A stretch of DNA of 64,000 bases from NCBI GenBank assembly GCA_949284445.1, contig CASDVP010000001.1, forward strand, positions 274,168-338,167, in the 5' to 3' direction. A program made the position numbers and the translations under genes. The DNA is from an uncultured Bacillota bacterium (GTDB lineage Bacteria > Bacillota_I > Bacilli_A > RFN20 > CAG-288). Shown here piece by piece: positions 1 to 8,669 of the stretch (position 1 is the first letter of the stretch; each line of letters starts with the position of its first letter). Under the pieces are notes generated by a model that saw only the letters and a list, made by a program, of their open reading frames with translations, had not been told where the DNA came from and searched no databases.

Positions 1-539
1 TTTAATTCGGCAGTCATTCTCTCATCACCGCGTAAAATATCCATTTTAAAACGGCTTTGTTCATCAACATCAGTTCTTAAATATTCGTTTATTTCATCTG
101 ATGAGTGACTTTTAAAATCAAAATATTCTTCATCATTTTTATAACAACCATAGATCACATCACCGACTCGCAATTTATCTTGATTGACACCATTATGAAC
201 TTCAACCACATATAAACCACCATCATAGCTATGACTTGTAAATCCTAGTCCTAAATGATCAGTGCTCAATCCTTGTTCTTCATAGGTATCAGTGTAGATA
301 GTATAGGGATCATCTAAGGCTTCAGCTGGACCAGATATGATACCTTCTGAAACCAAATCGTCTAAATAATCTTGTTCGTTACCAAAAAGCCAGTCATCTT
401 TTAATAAATGATATTGTTCTAACAGTTTTTCTTCTTCTGGTGATAAATGATTGATGCTTTGGTTTACAAAATATCCGATCGCAAAACCTATGCCGATAGT
501 TATCACGCTTAAGCTCACATATTTAATCCATTTAGGCAT
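1..539 (-). CDS. S41-family C-terminal processing peptidase, N-terminal part (runs off window)
   Basis: The reading frame opens at the ATG complementary to 537-539 and stays open to base 1, giving about 179 residues. It starts with a short basic segment and one hydrophobic helix (YVSLSVITIGIGFAIGYFV), so it is probably membrane-anchored with the body outside. Next comes a helical region ending in DDPYTIYTD, a motif seen just before the PDZ domain in CtpA-type S41 peptidases. A PDZ-like stretch follows (GLGFTSH, GLYVVEVHNG, LRVGDVIYG). The Ser/Lys catalytic domain would lie outside the window, so activity cannot be judged. CtpA-type enzymes trim C-termini of exported proteins. It is divergent from the gene at 653. 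Confidence 0.72.
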   Translation of the reverse strand, partial: MPKWIKYVSLSVITIGIGFAIGYFVNQSINHLSPEEEKLLEQYHLLKDDWLFGNEQDYLDDLVSEGIISGPAEALDDPYTIYTDTYEEQGLSTDHLGLGFTSHSYDGGLYVVEVHNGVNQDKLRVGDVIYGCYKNDEEYFDFKSHSSDEINEYLRTDVDEQSRFKMDILRGDERMTAEL

Positions 540-652
540 GTTATTGTCTTGTTCACCTCGTGTAAAACTTTAAATATTTTACCATAAAGCTAAAATTCAA
601 CCTTTAATATCTAAAACTTGTAATTCAGGATCATTTCTTATTTAATTTTGAT

Positions 653-1165
653 GTGAATAAAAATAGTTTTTTAGGAATGAAATATACATCGCCTCTAGGC
701 GAGATGTTGATAGTCAGCGATGAAGAGTCAGTCATCGGCATCTATTTTGTTGATCAGAGATATTTCAAGTATCACATCACTTCTCCTATCACTATGAAAA
801 AAAATCAGATAGGTGCACAAGCTATCGAGTGGTTAAAGAGATATTTTAGAGGTGAAAAACCTGATCACAACATTCTAAAATTAAATCCTATCGGAAGCCC
901 ATTTCAAAAAGATGTTTGGCAGGAATTATTAAAGATACCATATGGTAAGACCACCACATATGGAACTATCGCTAAAACTCTCGCTATGAAATATAAAATA
1001 GACAAAATGGCTCCACGAGCTATTGGCTTTGCGATAGGTCATAATCCTTTGACCATTGTTATACCATGTCATCGTGTCATCGCTAGTGATGGTAAACTCA
1101 CCGGTTATGCAGGTGGATTAGAACGTAAAAGATGGTTATTAGCTTTTGAAAAAGAACATATTTGA
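653..1165 (+). CDS. ogt: Methylated-DNA--protein-cysteine methyltransferase
   Basis: Suicide DNA repair protein that moves the alkyl group from O6-alkylguanine to its own cysteine. The hallmark IPCHRV is present with the acceptor Cys at residue 139, preceded by the DNA-binding helix region (YGKTTTYGTIAKTL) and followed by GKLTGYAGGLERKRWLL. Length (170 aa) is normal for a single-domain Ogt. The frame can start at GTG 653 or ATG 677; the latter gives MKYTSPLGEMLIVSD, which matches the usual family N-terminus, so 677 may be the true start. Neither has a strong Shine-Dalgarno. It is followed by a hydrolase, DUF523 and Dus genes on the same strand. Confidence 0.93.
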   Translation: MNKNSFLGMKYTSPLGEMLIVSDEESVIGIYFVDQRYFKYHITSPITMKKNQIGAQAIEWLKRYFRGEKPDHNILKLNPIGSPFQKDVWQELLKIPYGKTTTYGTIAKTLAMKYKIDKMAPRAIGFAIGHNPLTIVIPCHRVIASDGKLTGYAGGLERKRWLLAFEKEHI

Positions 1166-1249
1166 TGAAGAAGTGCACTTATCATCAAGATGACTCCTCA
1201 ATGCTGATATAATTAAGAAGGTTTAAATCAAAAAAAGAAAATTTAAAAT

Positions 1250-1900
1250 ATGAATCAACAAGAAATAATAACTAAAGCTACTTTATTTGTTAAAGAACTC
1301 TTTCAAAAAGATTCTACTGGTCATGATTTTGATCATGCTATCAGAGTCAAAGAAAAAGCTATGTATTTACAGAGACATGAAGGCGGTGATGTATTCATCA
1401 TCTCTTTAGCTAGTCTTTTACACGACGTAGATGATCATAAATTATTTCCAGATCATCAACATCAAGAAAATGCACGTGCATTATTAGATTCTACAGATAT
1501 TTCAGAGACAGATAAAAATAAAATTTTGAAGATCATTCAAGAGGTCTCTTTTAAAGGAAAAGACAGTCAGATTCCAACATCTTTAGAAGGCAAGATTGTT
1601 CAAGATGCGGATAGATTAGATGCTATCGGTGCTATAGGAATAGCTAGGACTTTTGCTTTCGGTGGTGCAAGAGGAAGAAAACTTTATGATTTTACAGAAA
1701 GACCTAGGAGCGATATGACTAAAGATGAATATTTAAAGAATACATCTTCATCATTGACTCATTTTTATGAGAAATTATTACTTTTAAAAGATATGATGAA
1801 TACTGATACTGCTAAAAAGATGGCGATGAAAAGACATCGCTTTATGCAGTTATATCTAAAAGAATTCTTGGATGAATTAAATTTGAATGAGGATGAATGA
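1250..1900 (+). CDS. HD-domain metal-dependent phosphohydrolase
   Basis: 216-residue cytosolic protein with HD-superfamily metal ligands: H in GHDFDHAIRV near residue 24, HD in LLHDVDDH near 57, and D in VQDADRLDAIGAIGIAR near 123. The latter string is typical of YedJ-like HD hydrolases, which act on nucleotides or other phosphomonoesters. The substrate is unknown. The C-terminal half is helical. A -10-like TATAAT lies at 1208-1213, about 36 bases upstream, and the bases just before the ATG show no clear ribosome binding site. The stop codon lies at 1898-1900, one base before the next start, so the two genes are probably translationally linked. Confidence 0.85.
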   Translation: MNQQEIITKATLFVKELFQKDSTGHDFDHAIRVKEKAMYLQRHEGGDVFIISLASLLHDVDDHKLFPDHQHQENARALLDSTDISETDKNKILKIIQEVSFKGKDSQIPTSLEGKIVQDADRLDAIGAIGIARTFAFGGARGRKLYDFTERPRSDMTKDEYLKNTSSSLTHFYEKLLLLKDMMNTDTAKKMAMKRHRFMQLYLKEFLDELNLNEDE

Positions 1901-1901
1901 T

Positions 1902-2366
1902 ATGGCTAAAGAAATAATCTTGATCTCTGCTTGTTTACTAGGTCAAAACTGTCGTTATGATGGTAAGTCTAAACCGGTATCTGAGCTCTTTAAGTTAAAA
2001 GAATTTTATGATCTCATCCCTGTTTGTCCTGAAGTGTTAGGAAGCCTAAAGACTCCTCGAATACCTGCGGAGATACAGGGCGATAAAGTCATCACACAAA
2101 ATAATAAAGATGTGACAGAAAACTATCGTAATGGTGCATATTGGGCTAGTTCTGTATGTCGAATGAAAAATATCAAATTAGCAGTTTTAAAGGAGAAGTC
2201 ACCATCTTGTGGTGTACATTTAATTCATGACGGCAGCTTTTCAGGCAAGACGATTCCTGGACAAGGTATCACAACACAGAAACTTCTCAAGCAAGGTATA
2301 AAAGTCATCAATGAGGAAGAAGCTGTCGAACTCTATCATCGACTAAAAAACGGAGAATCAGCATGA
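1902..2366 (+). CDS. DUF523 family protein
   Basis: About 154 residues beginning MAKEIILISACLLGQNCRYDG, a signature of DUF523 proteins, with further conserved elements VCPEVLGSLKTPR and KEKSPSCGVHLIHDG. The family has conserved cysteines and no firmly established role. The open frame extends back to ATG 1887, but ATG 1902 is preferred: GAGG at 1889-1892 lies nine bases before it and the family N-terminus fits. It ends in an ATGA overlap with the Dus gene, so the HD, DUF523 and Dus genes look like one operon. Function cannot be inferred beyond family membership. Confidence 0.88.
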   Translation: MAKEIILISACLLGQNCRYDGKSKPVSELFKLKEFYDLIPVCPEVLGSLKTPRIPAEIQGDKVITQNNKDVTENYRNGAYWASSVCRMKNIKLAVLKEKSPSCGVHLIHDGSFSGKTIPGQGITTQKLLKQGIKVINEEEAVELYHRLKNGESA

Positions 2367-3346
2367 GAGGGTTCGAAATTGCTGGTATCAAGATTCCTTC
2401 TAGATATGTTCTAGCACCTCTAGCAGGTTTCAGTGATTATTCACTGAGAAAAATGACTAGCGATTATGGTGCTGGTTTAGTCTATACCGAGATGGAATCA
2501 TGTGAAGCTATCTGTTATCACAGTCAAGCTACTATCGATGATGCAAAAGCCACTTTATTAGACAAAAAAACAGAAAATAGCACTAAATTAGCATTACAAA
2601 TCTTTGGTGGTAAACAAGAAAGTGTTTTAAGATCAATCCCGATATTTGAATCTTTGGGTTCATATGATTTCTTGGATTTTAACGTCGGATGCCCAGTTCC
2701 TAAAGTGATGAAACAAAGGGCGGGTTCTTTTTGGTTAAACCGTCAAGATGAACTGATTTCTTTATTAAAAGACATGGTTAAGATCTCATCTAAACCAGTG
2801 ATAGTTAAGATCCGCATCGGTTTTGATACTATCACCAATGTTGTTCACCTCTCTAAAGAGATCGAACAAGCAGGAGTGAAGGCGATCGCGGTGCATGGAA
2901 GAACGAGAAAAGAAGGCTTTGTCGGTAAAGTTCATTATGATGTGATCAAAGAGATCAAACATAGTGTTAGTATACCTGTCATCGCTAATGGCGGTATCGA
3001 TGAACATAATTTCCAAGACGTGTTTTCAGAAACTGACGCTGATGCTTTGATGATCGGTCAAAGAACTATCGGTTATCCGAAAGTTTTCGCCGATATGATC
3101 GCTTTAGAAGAAGGAAAAGAGATACAAGAAACGACACTTTTCAGTCAATTAGAAGACTTAAAAAAGCATTTGAAACTGATCTTCAGCTTTAAAGATGAAA
3201 GACAAGCTAGTGATATCATGCGCGGCATATCCGTTCGCTATATAAAAGGCTTTGAAAATTCTAGTAAATATCGTCAGCAATTAGTGCATGCACATTCTTT
3301 AAAACAATATTTAGATATCATCGAAGATATCGAAAAATCTTGTTGA
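2363..3346 (+). CDS. dus: tRNA-dihydrouridine synthase (Dus, DusB-like)
   Basis: FMN enzyme that reduces uridines in tRNA to dihydrouridine. The 327-residue protein has the Dus TIM barrel: LAPLAGFSDYSLRKM, LQIFGGK, NVGCPVPKVMKQRAGS with the catalytic Cys at about residue 110, VIVKIRIGFD, VHGRTRKEGFVGKV, IPVIANGGI and DALMIGQRTIG. The loop after the catalytic Cys reads AGSFWL, where many relatives have small residues. The start codon overlaps the previous stop by four bases (ATGA). The stop abuts the stop of the convergent GNAT gene with no room for a terminator between them. Confidence 0.93.
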   Translation: MRGFEIAGIKIPSRYVLAPLAGFSDYSLRKMTSDYGAGLVYTEMESCEAICYHSQATIDDAKATLLDKKTENSTKLALQIFGGKQESVLRSIPIFESLGSYDFLDFNVGCPVPKVMKQRAGSFWLNRQDELISLLKDMVKISSKPVIVKIRIGFDTITNVVHLSKEIEQAGVKAIAVHGRTRKEGFVGKVHYDVIKEIKHSVSIPVIANGGIDEHNFQDVFSETDADALMIGQRTIGYPKVFADMIALEEGKEIQETTLFSQLEDLKKHLKLIFSFKDERQASDIMRGISVRYIKGFENSSKYRQQLVHAHSLKQYLDIIEDIEKSC

Positions 3347-3850
3347 TCAATTTTCGAATGAATCTTTAGGATTAGTATAAAAATCTAATCCTTGAAACTT
3401 GATCTTTTCAATCTTCCCAGGTATTGATGTTGATAAAGAGATAGTATCGATTGATGTGAATCCTAAACGATGGTAAAGCTTTAAAGCTCGGATATTATTT
3501 GGTGATACTTCTATTTGAACACGCGGATTGCTAGCAGCCAAGATTTTGTTTTTGATCTCTGTCAAAGCAAAAACTGCTAATCCTTTACCTCTATAATTCT
3601 CTTTGATAAAGAGATATTCGATATTGTTGATGTATCCGTATTTTTCATTAGCGAAGATGAAACCTGCGATGCTGTCTTTAAACATGATCAGATAGCCGAA
3701 GCATTTCGGCGATAAGATTCTTCGGATATCTTCTAATATTTCATCATTAGAAGCATCGTAGAGTTGGGTTTTCCAGAATTTCTTAAGCATCACTGATAAT
3801 TCACCGATATCTTGTAATTCGACTTCTTTTAAATATTTTTCTTGGTTCAT
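3347..3850 (-). CDS. GNAT family N-acetyltransferase
   Basis: 167-residue protein with a GNAT fold signature: the beta4/acetyl-CoA loop reads YLFIKENYRGKGLAVFAL, followed by VQIEVSPNNIRALKLYHRLGF, the usual motif B region. GNATs move an acetyl group from acetyl-CoA to an amine; the substrate is not predictable. The gene is monocistronic on the minus strand and its end touches the end of the Dus gene. A perfect 24-bp palindrome lies about 50 bases upstream of its start. Confidence 0.82.
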   Translation of the reverse strand: MNQEKYLKEVELQDIGELSVMLKKFWKTQLYDASNDEILEDIRRILSPKCFGYLIMFKDSIAGFIFANEKYGYINNIEYLFIKENYRGKGLAVFALTEIKNKILAASNPRVQIEVSPNNIRALKLYHRLGFTSIDTISLSTSIPGKIEKIKFQGLDFYTNPKDSFEN

Positions 3851-3897
3851 AGTGCTTTCACTTTATCAAAGTTGCTATTTTCTGCCAAGTCAGTTAT

Positions 3898-3921
3898 CTT
3901 TTTGCAATATATTGCAAAAAG
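3898..3921. promoter_or_regulatory. Perfect 24-bp palindrome upstream of the GNAT gene
   Basis: The sequence is a perfect dyad with 12-base arms, each arm being CTTTTTGCAATA or its complement, so no base is unpaired. It sits 48 bases upstream of the GNAT start on the minus strand. Such symmetry suits a dimeric regulator. It is not followed by a T-run that would make it an obvious terminator. The cognate protein is unknown. Confidence 0.5.
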
Positions 3922-4088
3922 ACGAGGAATATAAGATAAAAATGTCATTTTTTTGATTGTGTCATATTAAAAATGAACCTCTTATAAGCGTTAAATTTTA
4001 ATGATTTATATATTTTACGGCGAGTGACGCAATAGTAATAATTGACTTAGAATAAGATGGTATCGTGGTTTGGCCGAAAGGAATTAAT

Positions 4089-4374
4089 ATGAAATATATT
4101 AAAAGAGACATGGAAAAAAGTGATACAAGAATTAGCAGATGAATATGCTTGTATTCTTGCTATTGGTCCAAGGCAAGTTGGAAAAAGTACAATGCTAGCC
4201 CATATTGATGGTAAACAGAATAGAGTCACATTAGATGATTTATAAGAATGAAATCTTGCAAAAATCGATCCAGAGATGTTCTTAAAACTACATAAAACTC
4301 CGTTGTTTATTGATGAAGTTCAATATGCTTCAGAACTCTTTTTATTCCTGTTTGGTATATTTAAATTTTCTTAG
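4089..4374 (+). pseudogene. Remnant of an AAA_14/DUF4143 ATPase (N-terminal third)
   Basis: Starts MKYIKRDMEK, then shifts frame into ELADEYACILAIGPRQVGKST (Walker A type GPRQVGKS) and VTLDDL. In-frame TAA and TGA stops follow, after which the same frame resumes with LAKIDPEMFLKLHKTPLF and IDEVQYA, the family Walker B region. It then ends at 4372-4374. The rest of the ATPase and the DUF4143 domain are absent. Order and spacing of these pieces match the N-terminus of DUF4143 ATPases such as the intact gene at 19348-20637. The frameshift, two stops and truncation make this a clear pseudogene. Confidence 0.82.
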
Positions 4375-4399
4375 ATTTTTAGCATTGTTACAGTTGATA

Positions 4400-4578
4400 T
4401 TTTAAGCGTTTAAAATGGGCAGGTATTTGTCTGATTAAAATTTATTAGCTTTGTGAAGAAGCTATCAGATAGTAATTTAGGCATATATTTTTATCTTCAA
4501 GAGTGTAATAATAAGTATAAATGCGCAGTTCGAGCAAAAATATGCTCATTTTGGTTGAATTTTATTAAACGCTTTAGC
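4400..4578 (+). promoter_or_regulatory. Two operator-like dyads upstream of the DeoR gene
   Basis: TTTTAAGCGTTTAAAA at 4400-4415 and TTTATTAAACGCTTTAGC at 4561-4578 share the core TTAAGCGTTTAA in opposite orientation. The second lies just before the start at 4594 and next to a -10-like TAAAAT (4579-4584). Sites of this kind could bind the DeoR protein itself or a CcpA-like regulator (cre-like core). The rest of 4375-4593 shows no gene. Confidence 0.4.
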
Positions 4579-4593
4579 TAAAATAATAAAGTT

Positions 4594-5361
4594 ATGAGTA
4601 CTAAAGAACGTGATGAAGAAATCATCAAACTTTTAGAGGAGAGTCCCTCTCAATTCGTGTCAGTTCCTTCGCTGGCTGAATATTTCAAGACCTCGGAATC
4701 TACTATTAGAAGAGATTTGCAGCGCATGGCTAATCAGCATCTGTTGATGAGAGTCCATGGCGGTGCTGCTTCTCTTCATTTTTCAGGTAATTTCCGTTTT
4801 GAAAGATTAGATAGAGAATATTTAGAAAGAGAAAGAACTGAGCCTGAAGTCAAGAAGATGATTGCTAAAGAAGCCTGTCGTTATGTGAAAGAAGGTTCAT
4901 GTATCTATTTAGATGCCTCTACTACTGTTGCTAGCATGATCAGTTTCTTACCAGTCTATAAAAGCACTTATTACATCACCAATTCACCATCTCTAGCTCA
5001 AAAATTAGCTGAACGAGCTTTGGTTTGTTATGTGACTGGTGGGGAATTAAAACTGACAACAAACGCCTTTATCGGTCCATATGTTTTAGAGTTCATCAAC
5101 AAGTTTAATTTTGATGTTGGCTTTTTTGGAACTAATGGTATTCATCCGCAATCCAAATTCACAACACCAGATCCGCAGGAATGTGCTATTAAATCTGCGG
5201 CTATTTCTAAATGCTATGATTCGTTTATTCTAGCCGATCACAGCAAATTCGATAATATTTCTACAGCGACTTTTTCTGATTTCACCAGACCGACTTTAAT
5301 CACTGATAAAGCTGATGATAAATATAAATCATTATTGAAAATTATCGAAGTCAACAAATAA
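4594..5361 (+). CDS. DeoR/GlpR-family transcriptional regulator of sugar metabolism
   Basis: 255 residues. N-terminal winged helix (residues 5-60) with VSVPSLAEYFKTSESTIRRDL, the DeoR recognition-helix signature. The C-terminal DeoRC sensor domain contains YLDASTTVASMI, YITNSPSLAQKLAE and GFFGTNGIHP, which normally bind a phosphosugar. It lies 16 bases before a PfkB kinase gene, the usual FruR-FruK or LacR-LacC order, so the effector is probably fructose-1-phosphate or a related phosphosugar and the target its own operon. No PTS permease gene follows. No Shine-Dalgarno precedes the ATG and a -10-like box is only nine bases away, so the mRNA may have almost no leader. Confidence 0.9.
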   Translation: MSTKERDEEIIKLLEESPSQFVSVPSLAEYFKTSESTIRRDLQRMANQHLLMRVHGGAASLHFSGNFRFERLDREYLERERTEPEVKKMIAKEACRYVKEGSCIYLDASTTVASMISFLPVYKSTYYITNSPSLAQKLAERALVCYVTGGELKLTTNAFIGPYVLEFINKFNFDVGFFGTNGIHPQSKFTTPDPQECAIKSAAISKCYDSFILADHSKFDNISTATFSDFTRPTLITDKADDKYKSLLKIIEVNK

Positions 5362-5377
5362 AAGGAGAGTATTTTTT

Positions 5378-6307
5378 ATGATTTATTCTTTAACTATTGC
5401 ACCATGTATTGATTATAACTTGGATTTAGAAGGTAAAGAATTGCGTGTTGGTGGTACTAATAGACCTCGTTCTGATGGCTTTTCATTAGGTGGAAAAGGT
5501 ATCACTGTATCTAGGATGTTAAATAATTTAAGAGTGAAAAATATCCCATTAGTAGCAGTCGGCGGTGATATGGGCGAAGATATCAAGAAGATCATCGATA
5601 AAGAATTCGATCACCCTATTTATTTAAAAACAGAAGGCAATTCTCGTCTCAATGTCATGATCACTGGACCGAATGAGGATACTCGTTTTAATCCTTCAGC
5701 TCCAAAAGTCACTGAAGCAGGATTGAATAAGATGTATAACTTCTTCAAAAAGAATTTGAAGAAAGATGACATCGTCATCTTATCTGGTTCATTAGGACAA
5801 GAGAGAAAAGATCTATACGCCCAATTGATCGACGAATATTGTAATCCTGTCGGCGCCTATGTGTTCTTAGATGCGACTGATAAAGCATTGACCTTAGCAT
5901 TAGACTCTCATCCTTTCATGATCAAACCTAATGATGAAGAATTAGCTGATCTAGTCGGAAGAAAGATCAATAACGACGAAGAATTATTTGAAGCTGCTGA
6001 AGAATTAAAGTCTAAAGGACCTCGTTCTGTGATGGTCACTTTAGGAAGAAGAGGTGCTTACTACTTTGCTGAAGATGGTCATATCTATCACTGTTCTAAT
6101 GCAGTTGGTACTCAGGTGTCAGCAGTCGGAGCTGGTGATTCTTCTATCGCTGGTTTCATCAAAGGTTTAGCCGAGAAGAAATCGATGGAAGAGACTCTTA
6201 AGTATTCGATGGCTGCTGGTGGTGCAACTGCTTTTTCACCGCATTTAGGTTCATATAAATTGTGGAAGTCTTTATTACCTCAAATCAAAGTGACTGTTGT
6301 TAAGTGA
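5378..6307 (+). CDS. PfkB-family 1-phosphofructokinase / tagatose-6-phosphate kinase-like
   Basis: 309-residue ribokinase-fold sugar-phosphate kinase. The glycine-rich substrate motif reads LGGKGITVSRMLNNL near residue 40, and the ATP/anion hole reads GAGDSSIAGFIKGL with the catalytic base at D254; IVILSGSLG and FMIKPNDEELADLVG are also family motifs. The product is likely a bisphosphate (fructose-1,6- or tagatose-1,6-). A good AAGGAGA ribosome binding site precedes the ATG. It follows the DeoR gene closely and is surely co-regulated. Exact substrate is undecided between fructose-1-phosphate and tagatose-6-phosphate. Confidence 0.88.
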   Translation: MIYSLTIAPCIDYNLDLEGKELRVGGTNRPRSDGFSLGGKGITVSRMLNNLRVKNIPLVAVGGDMGEDIKKIIDKEFDHPIYLKTEGNSRLNVMITGPNEDTRFNPSAPKVTEAGLNKMYNFFKKNLKKDDIVILSGSLGQERKDLYAQLIDEYCNPVGAYVFLDATDKALTLALDSHPFMIKPNDEELADLVGRKINNDEELFEAAEELKSKGPRSVMVTLGRRGAYYFAEDGHIYHCSNAVGTQVSAVGAGDSSIAGFIKGLAEKKSMEETLKYSMAAGGATAFSPHLGSYKLWKSLLPQIKVTVVK

Positions 6308-6340
6308 TCAGATATAAATATATTGATAGATGGTTGAATT

Positions 6341-7738
6341 ATGAAATGTGTACGCTGTGGAACTGAAAATATCGAAGAAGCTAAATTTTGTAAGAAATGT
6401 GGTAAACGCTTGGACGGCAAAGCTGTTTGTCCTAATTGTGGAAGAATGATTCCTGACGATGGTGAATTCTGCATTTATTGCGGCGCTAATAGAAATGCGA
6501 CTTATGAAGAAAATCATCCTGAAGGAAGCAAGACTCTAGCCTCAGAAACAAACATATCAAATTCAGGTATTTATGTTCCTACAAGAAAACCGGTTGAAAA
6601 AGCTGTAAGTGAAAAGCCAGTTATTGCTGATACTAAGAGAAAGCATTTCCTTCATCTCTTCTCTTCTATTTTTGCTAGTTTAACAATTTTAGTATGTTTT
6701 ATCTTTGCATTTCTTTTAGGTGTAACAACTAGTGTTGGAACTGCTAGCAGTGCTGGTGTTTCTGACCAAATTTATAATATTTATTACTTCTTTAGTGATG
6801 CTTTTAAAGCTATTCCAGATTCTTCACCTGTTTATTCTTATGGTTTAATCGGACCTGTTTTAGGATTGATGTCTGTGATTTTAGGCTTAGGTGGAACAGT
6901 TATTGTCACAATCTTTGGCGTCAGAGAATTCGTTAGATTCCTTCAAAAGAAAGAACACAATCTTCAAAAGTATAGTGTGATTTCCCTTTTCACTTATTTA
7001 AGTTTTATTGTCTTATATATGATGAATATGGCTACTAGCATGTCTTCAAGTGGTGTGACTATATCTATCATCCTTAATGGTGCAACTATCGCCGGTATTG
7101 TCTTAGGTTCAGTGTTTATGTTAGCTTCAATCGTATTAAATTTGATTGTTAGAGGTGGTATCAAACAGAACATCAAAGCCTATCTGATAAATGCTATTTC
7201 CACTGCTGTATTTACAATACTCACTATCGTTTCTATTCCTTTAATAGGAAAAGGTATCATCACCATATCAAGTGCTACGGGATCACCTTATACGTTAACA
7301 ACTTCAATTGGCATTAATGGTTATTCTAGCTCGATGTTTAATTTTGCAACTTCAATTTACTATGGTTCTGATGATTTATGGGATGAATTTGTTATGAATT
7401 TTGTAAGTAATACAATATTTATCGTAGTTTTATTTATGTTAGTCATATTATTTGTTTATTCTTTGATTCAATGCTTAAAAAATACAATAACCAACTTTGG
7501 ATTTGAAACGAAAAAGCAAAGTATTATTTACGGTGTGATCAGCGGTAGTTCCATCACTTTGTTCGGTGTATTTGATTTAGTTTTTGCTACTGCAATTTCT
7601 CCTTATTTTGTATCTGGTGATAGAAATTTAGTTATTCCTATCGTTTTGATGTTTTTAGGCTTATTGATGGATGTTTGTATGATTGCTTCTTATTTCTTAC
7701 AGAATAAATACAAAAATTATTCAACAGTAAGTGAATGA
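6341..7738 (+). CDS. Zinc-ribbon multi-pass membrane protein of unknown function
   Basis: 465 residues. The N-terminus has two adjacent zinc ribbons (CVRCGTENIEEAKFCKKCG and CPNCGRMIPDDGEFCIYCG, about residues 3-45), then a polar linker, then about eight hydrophobic segments from residue 105 to 460. The zinc-ribbon/membrane combination is common among unassigned Firmicutes envelope proteins. The ribbons should be cytoplasmic. No catalytic motif is visible. It follows the PfkB gene by 33 bases and is followed by a good terminator, so it may be the last gene of that operon, but a functional tie is not obvious. Confidence 0.7.
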   Translation: MKCVRCGTENIEEAKFCKKCGKRLDGKAVCPNCGRMIPDDGEFCIYCGANRNATYEENHPEGSKTLASETNISNSGIYVPTRKPVEKAVSEKPVIADTKRKHFLHLFSSIFASLTILVCFIFAFLLGVTTSVGTASSAGVSDQIYNIYYFFSDAFKAIPDSSPVYSYGLIGPVLGLMSVILGLGGTVIVTIFGVREFVRFLQKKEHNLQKYSVISLFTYLSFIVLYMMNMATSMSSSGVTISIILNGATIAGIVLGSVFMLASIVLNLIVRGGIKQNIKAYLINAISTAVFTILTIVSIPLIGKGIITISSATGSPYTLTTSIGINGYSSSMFNFATSIYYGSDDLWDEFVMNFVSNTIFIVVLFMLVILFVYSLIQCLKNTITNFGFETKKQSIIYGVISGSSITLFGVFDLVFATAISPYFVSGDRNLVIPIVLMFLGLLMDVCMIASYFLQNKYKNYSTVSE

Positions 7739-7773
7739 TTAGTCGTTATACTTTAAATATTGATCTATAAAGA

Positions 7774-7807
7774 AAAAGCCACTGTGCCTTAAGCATAGTG
7801 GTTTTTT
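7774..7807 (+). terminator. Rho-independent terminator
   Basis: Stem CCACTGTG / CATAGTGG (eight pairs, one G-U) around a 7-base loop, with an A-run before and TTTTTT after. It ends the DeoR-PfkB-zinc-ribbon transcription unit. Confidence 0.85.
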
Positions 7808-7903
7808 CTACTCCATTTAAGGGTTGTTTCCGAGCCCTGCAAGAGTTTGTAGTGTTTTGATTGCTTTCTAGCATTATTTTTCAGCATATTTGTTAAGCGG
7901 AGA

Positions 7904-7933
7904 TTGACTTTAAACCTGTAAACAAACAATAAT
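7904..7933 (+). promoter_or_regulatory. Candidate sigma-A promoter of the first LytTR/GHKL operon
   Basis: TTGACT at 7904-7909, an 18-base spacer, then AATAAT at 7928-7933. The start site would fall near 7940, only about four bases before the ATG at 7944, and no Shine-Dalgarno is present. A TTAAGCGG element lies just upstream of the -35, resembling the cre-like motifs elsewhere in the window. Confidence 0.5.
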
Positions 7934-7943
7934 AATTATTAGA

Positions 7944-8669
7944 ATGAGTCCAAACAAAGACAACTTATACATAGCCATAGTTGAAGATTCAAAGCAAGAG
8001 GCTGATATCATCATCTCATATCTTAAAAGATATGAAAAAGAAAAGGACGAACATTTTACTATTGCTCATTATTTAGATTCAGCTTCTTTTTTAGAGAACT
8101 TTAAGCCATCTATCGATTTGGTTTTGATGGATATTGAACTTCCGGGTTTAAACGGAATGGAAACAGTCAAAAAATTAAGAGAATTAAACAGTGATGTATT
8201 AGTCATATTCATTACTAACATGGCTCAATATGCGGTTAAAGGTTATGAAGTTCACGCTTTTGATTTTGTGGTTAAACCTGTGAATTATATTAATTTTGCA
8301 CTCAAGCTAGATACGGCGCTTTTAGCAGTGAGACAAAAGCAAAATTTTGATATTTGGATCTCTAATAAAGAAGGAAAGAATAGATTACAGGTTTCACATA
8401 TAACTTATATAGAAGTTATGCAACATATGCTGATTTATCATACGATAGATGGCGATTATAAAGCCACAGGTTCATTAGATAAACTAACTGAATATTTGAA
8501 AGACCAATCTTTTTCGTTATGTAATAGATGCTATTTAGTCAATTTAAAATATGTGACTGCAGTCAAACAGAATTCGATCATTGTTAACGGAGATGAGCTG
8601 CAGGTTTCCAGAATGAAAAAAGCCTCTTTTCTCAAAGAATTGAATAACTTTCTAGCACTGAAATCATGA
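7944..8669 (+). CDS. LytTR-family response regulator (glycan locus 1)
   Basis: 241 residues. An N-terminal receiver domain carries acidic residues VED near 15, the phosphoacceptor D63 in LVLMDIELPG, the switch region VIFITN and the conserved K in DFVVKPV. The C-terminal LytTR DNA-binding domain (about 135-236) includes ITYIEVMQHM, YKATGSLDKL, SFSLCNRCYLVNLKYV and VSRMKKASFL. It overlaps the kinase gene by four bases, so the two form a two-component pair. Its likely target is the GH3 locus that follows. It is a paralogue of the protein at 47830: the sequences match closely in the receiver and LytTR parts. Confidence 0.93.
   Translation: MSPNKDNLYIAIVEDSKQEADIIISYLKRYEKEKDEHFTIAHYLDSASFLENFKPSIDLVLMDIELPGLNGMETVKKLRELNSDVLVIFITNMAQYAVKGYEVHAFDFVVKPVNYINFALKLDTALLAVRQKQNFDIWISNKEGKNRLQVSHITYIEVMQHMLIYHTIDGDYKATGSLDKLTEYLKDQSFSLCNRCYLVNLKYVTAVKQNSIIVNGDELQVSRMKKASFLKELNNFLALKS

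Noticed and set aside
2363..2385. tRNA T-loop-like GGTTCGAAAT
   Set aside because: It is inside the Dus coding sequence and no cloverleaf can be drawn around it.
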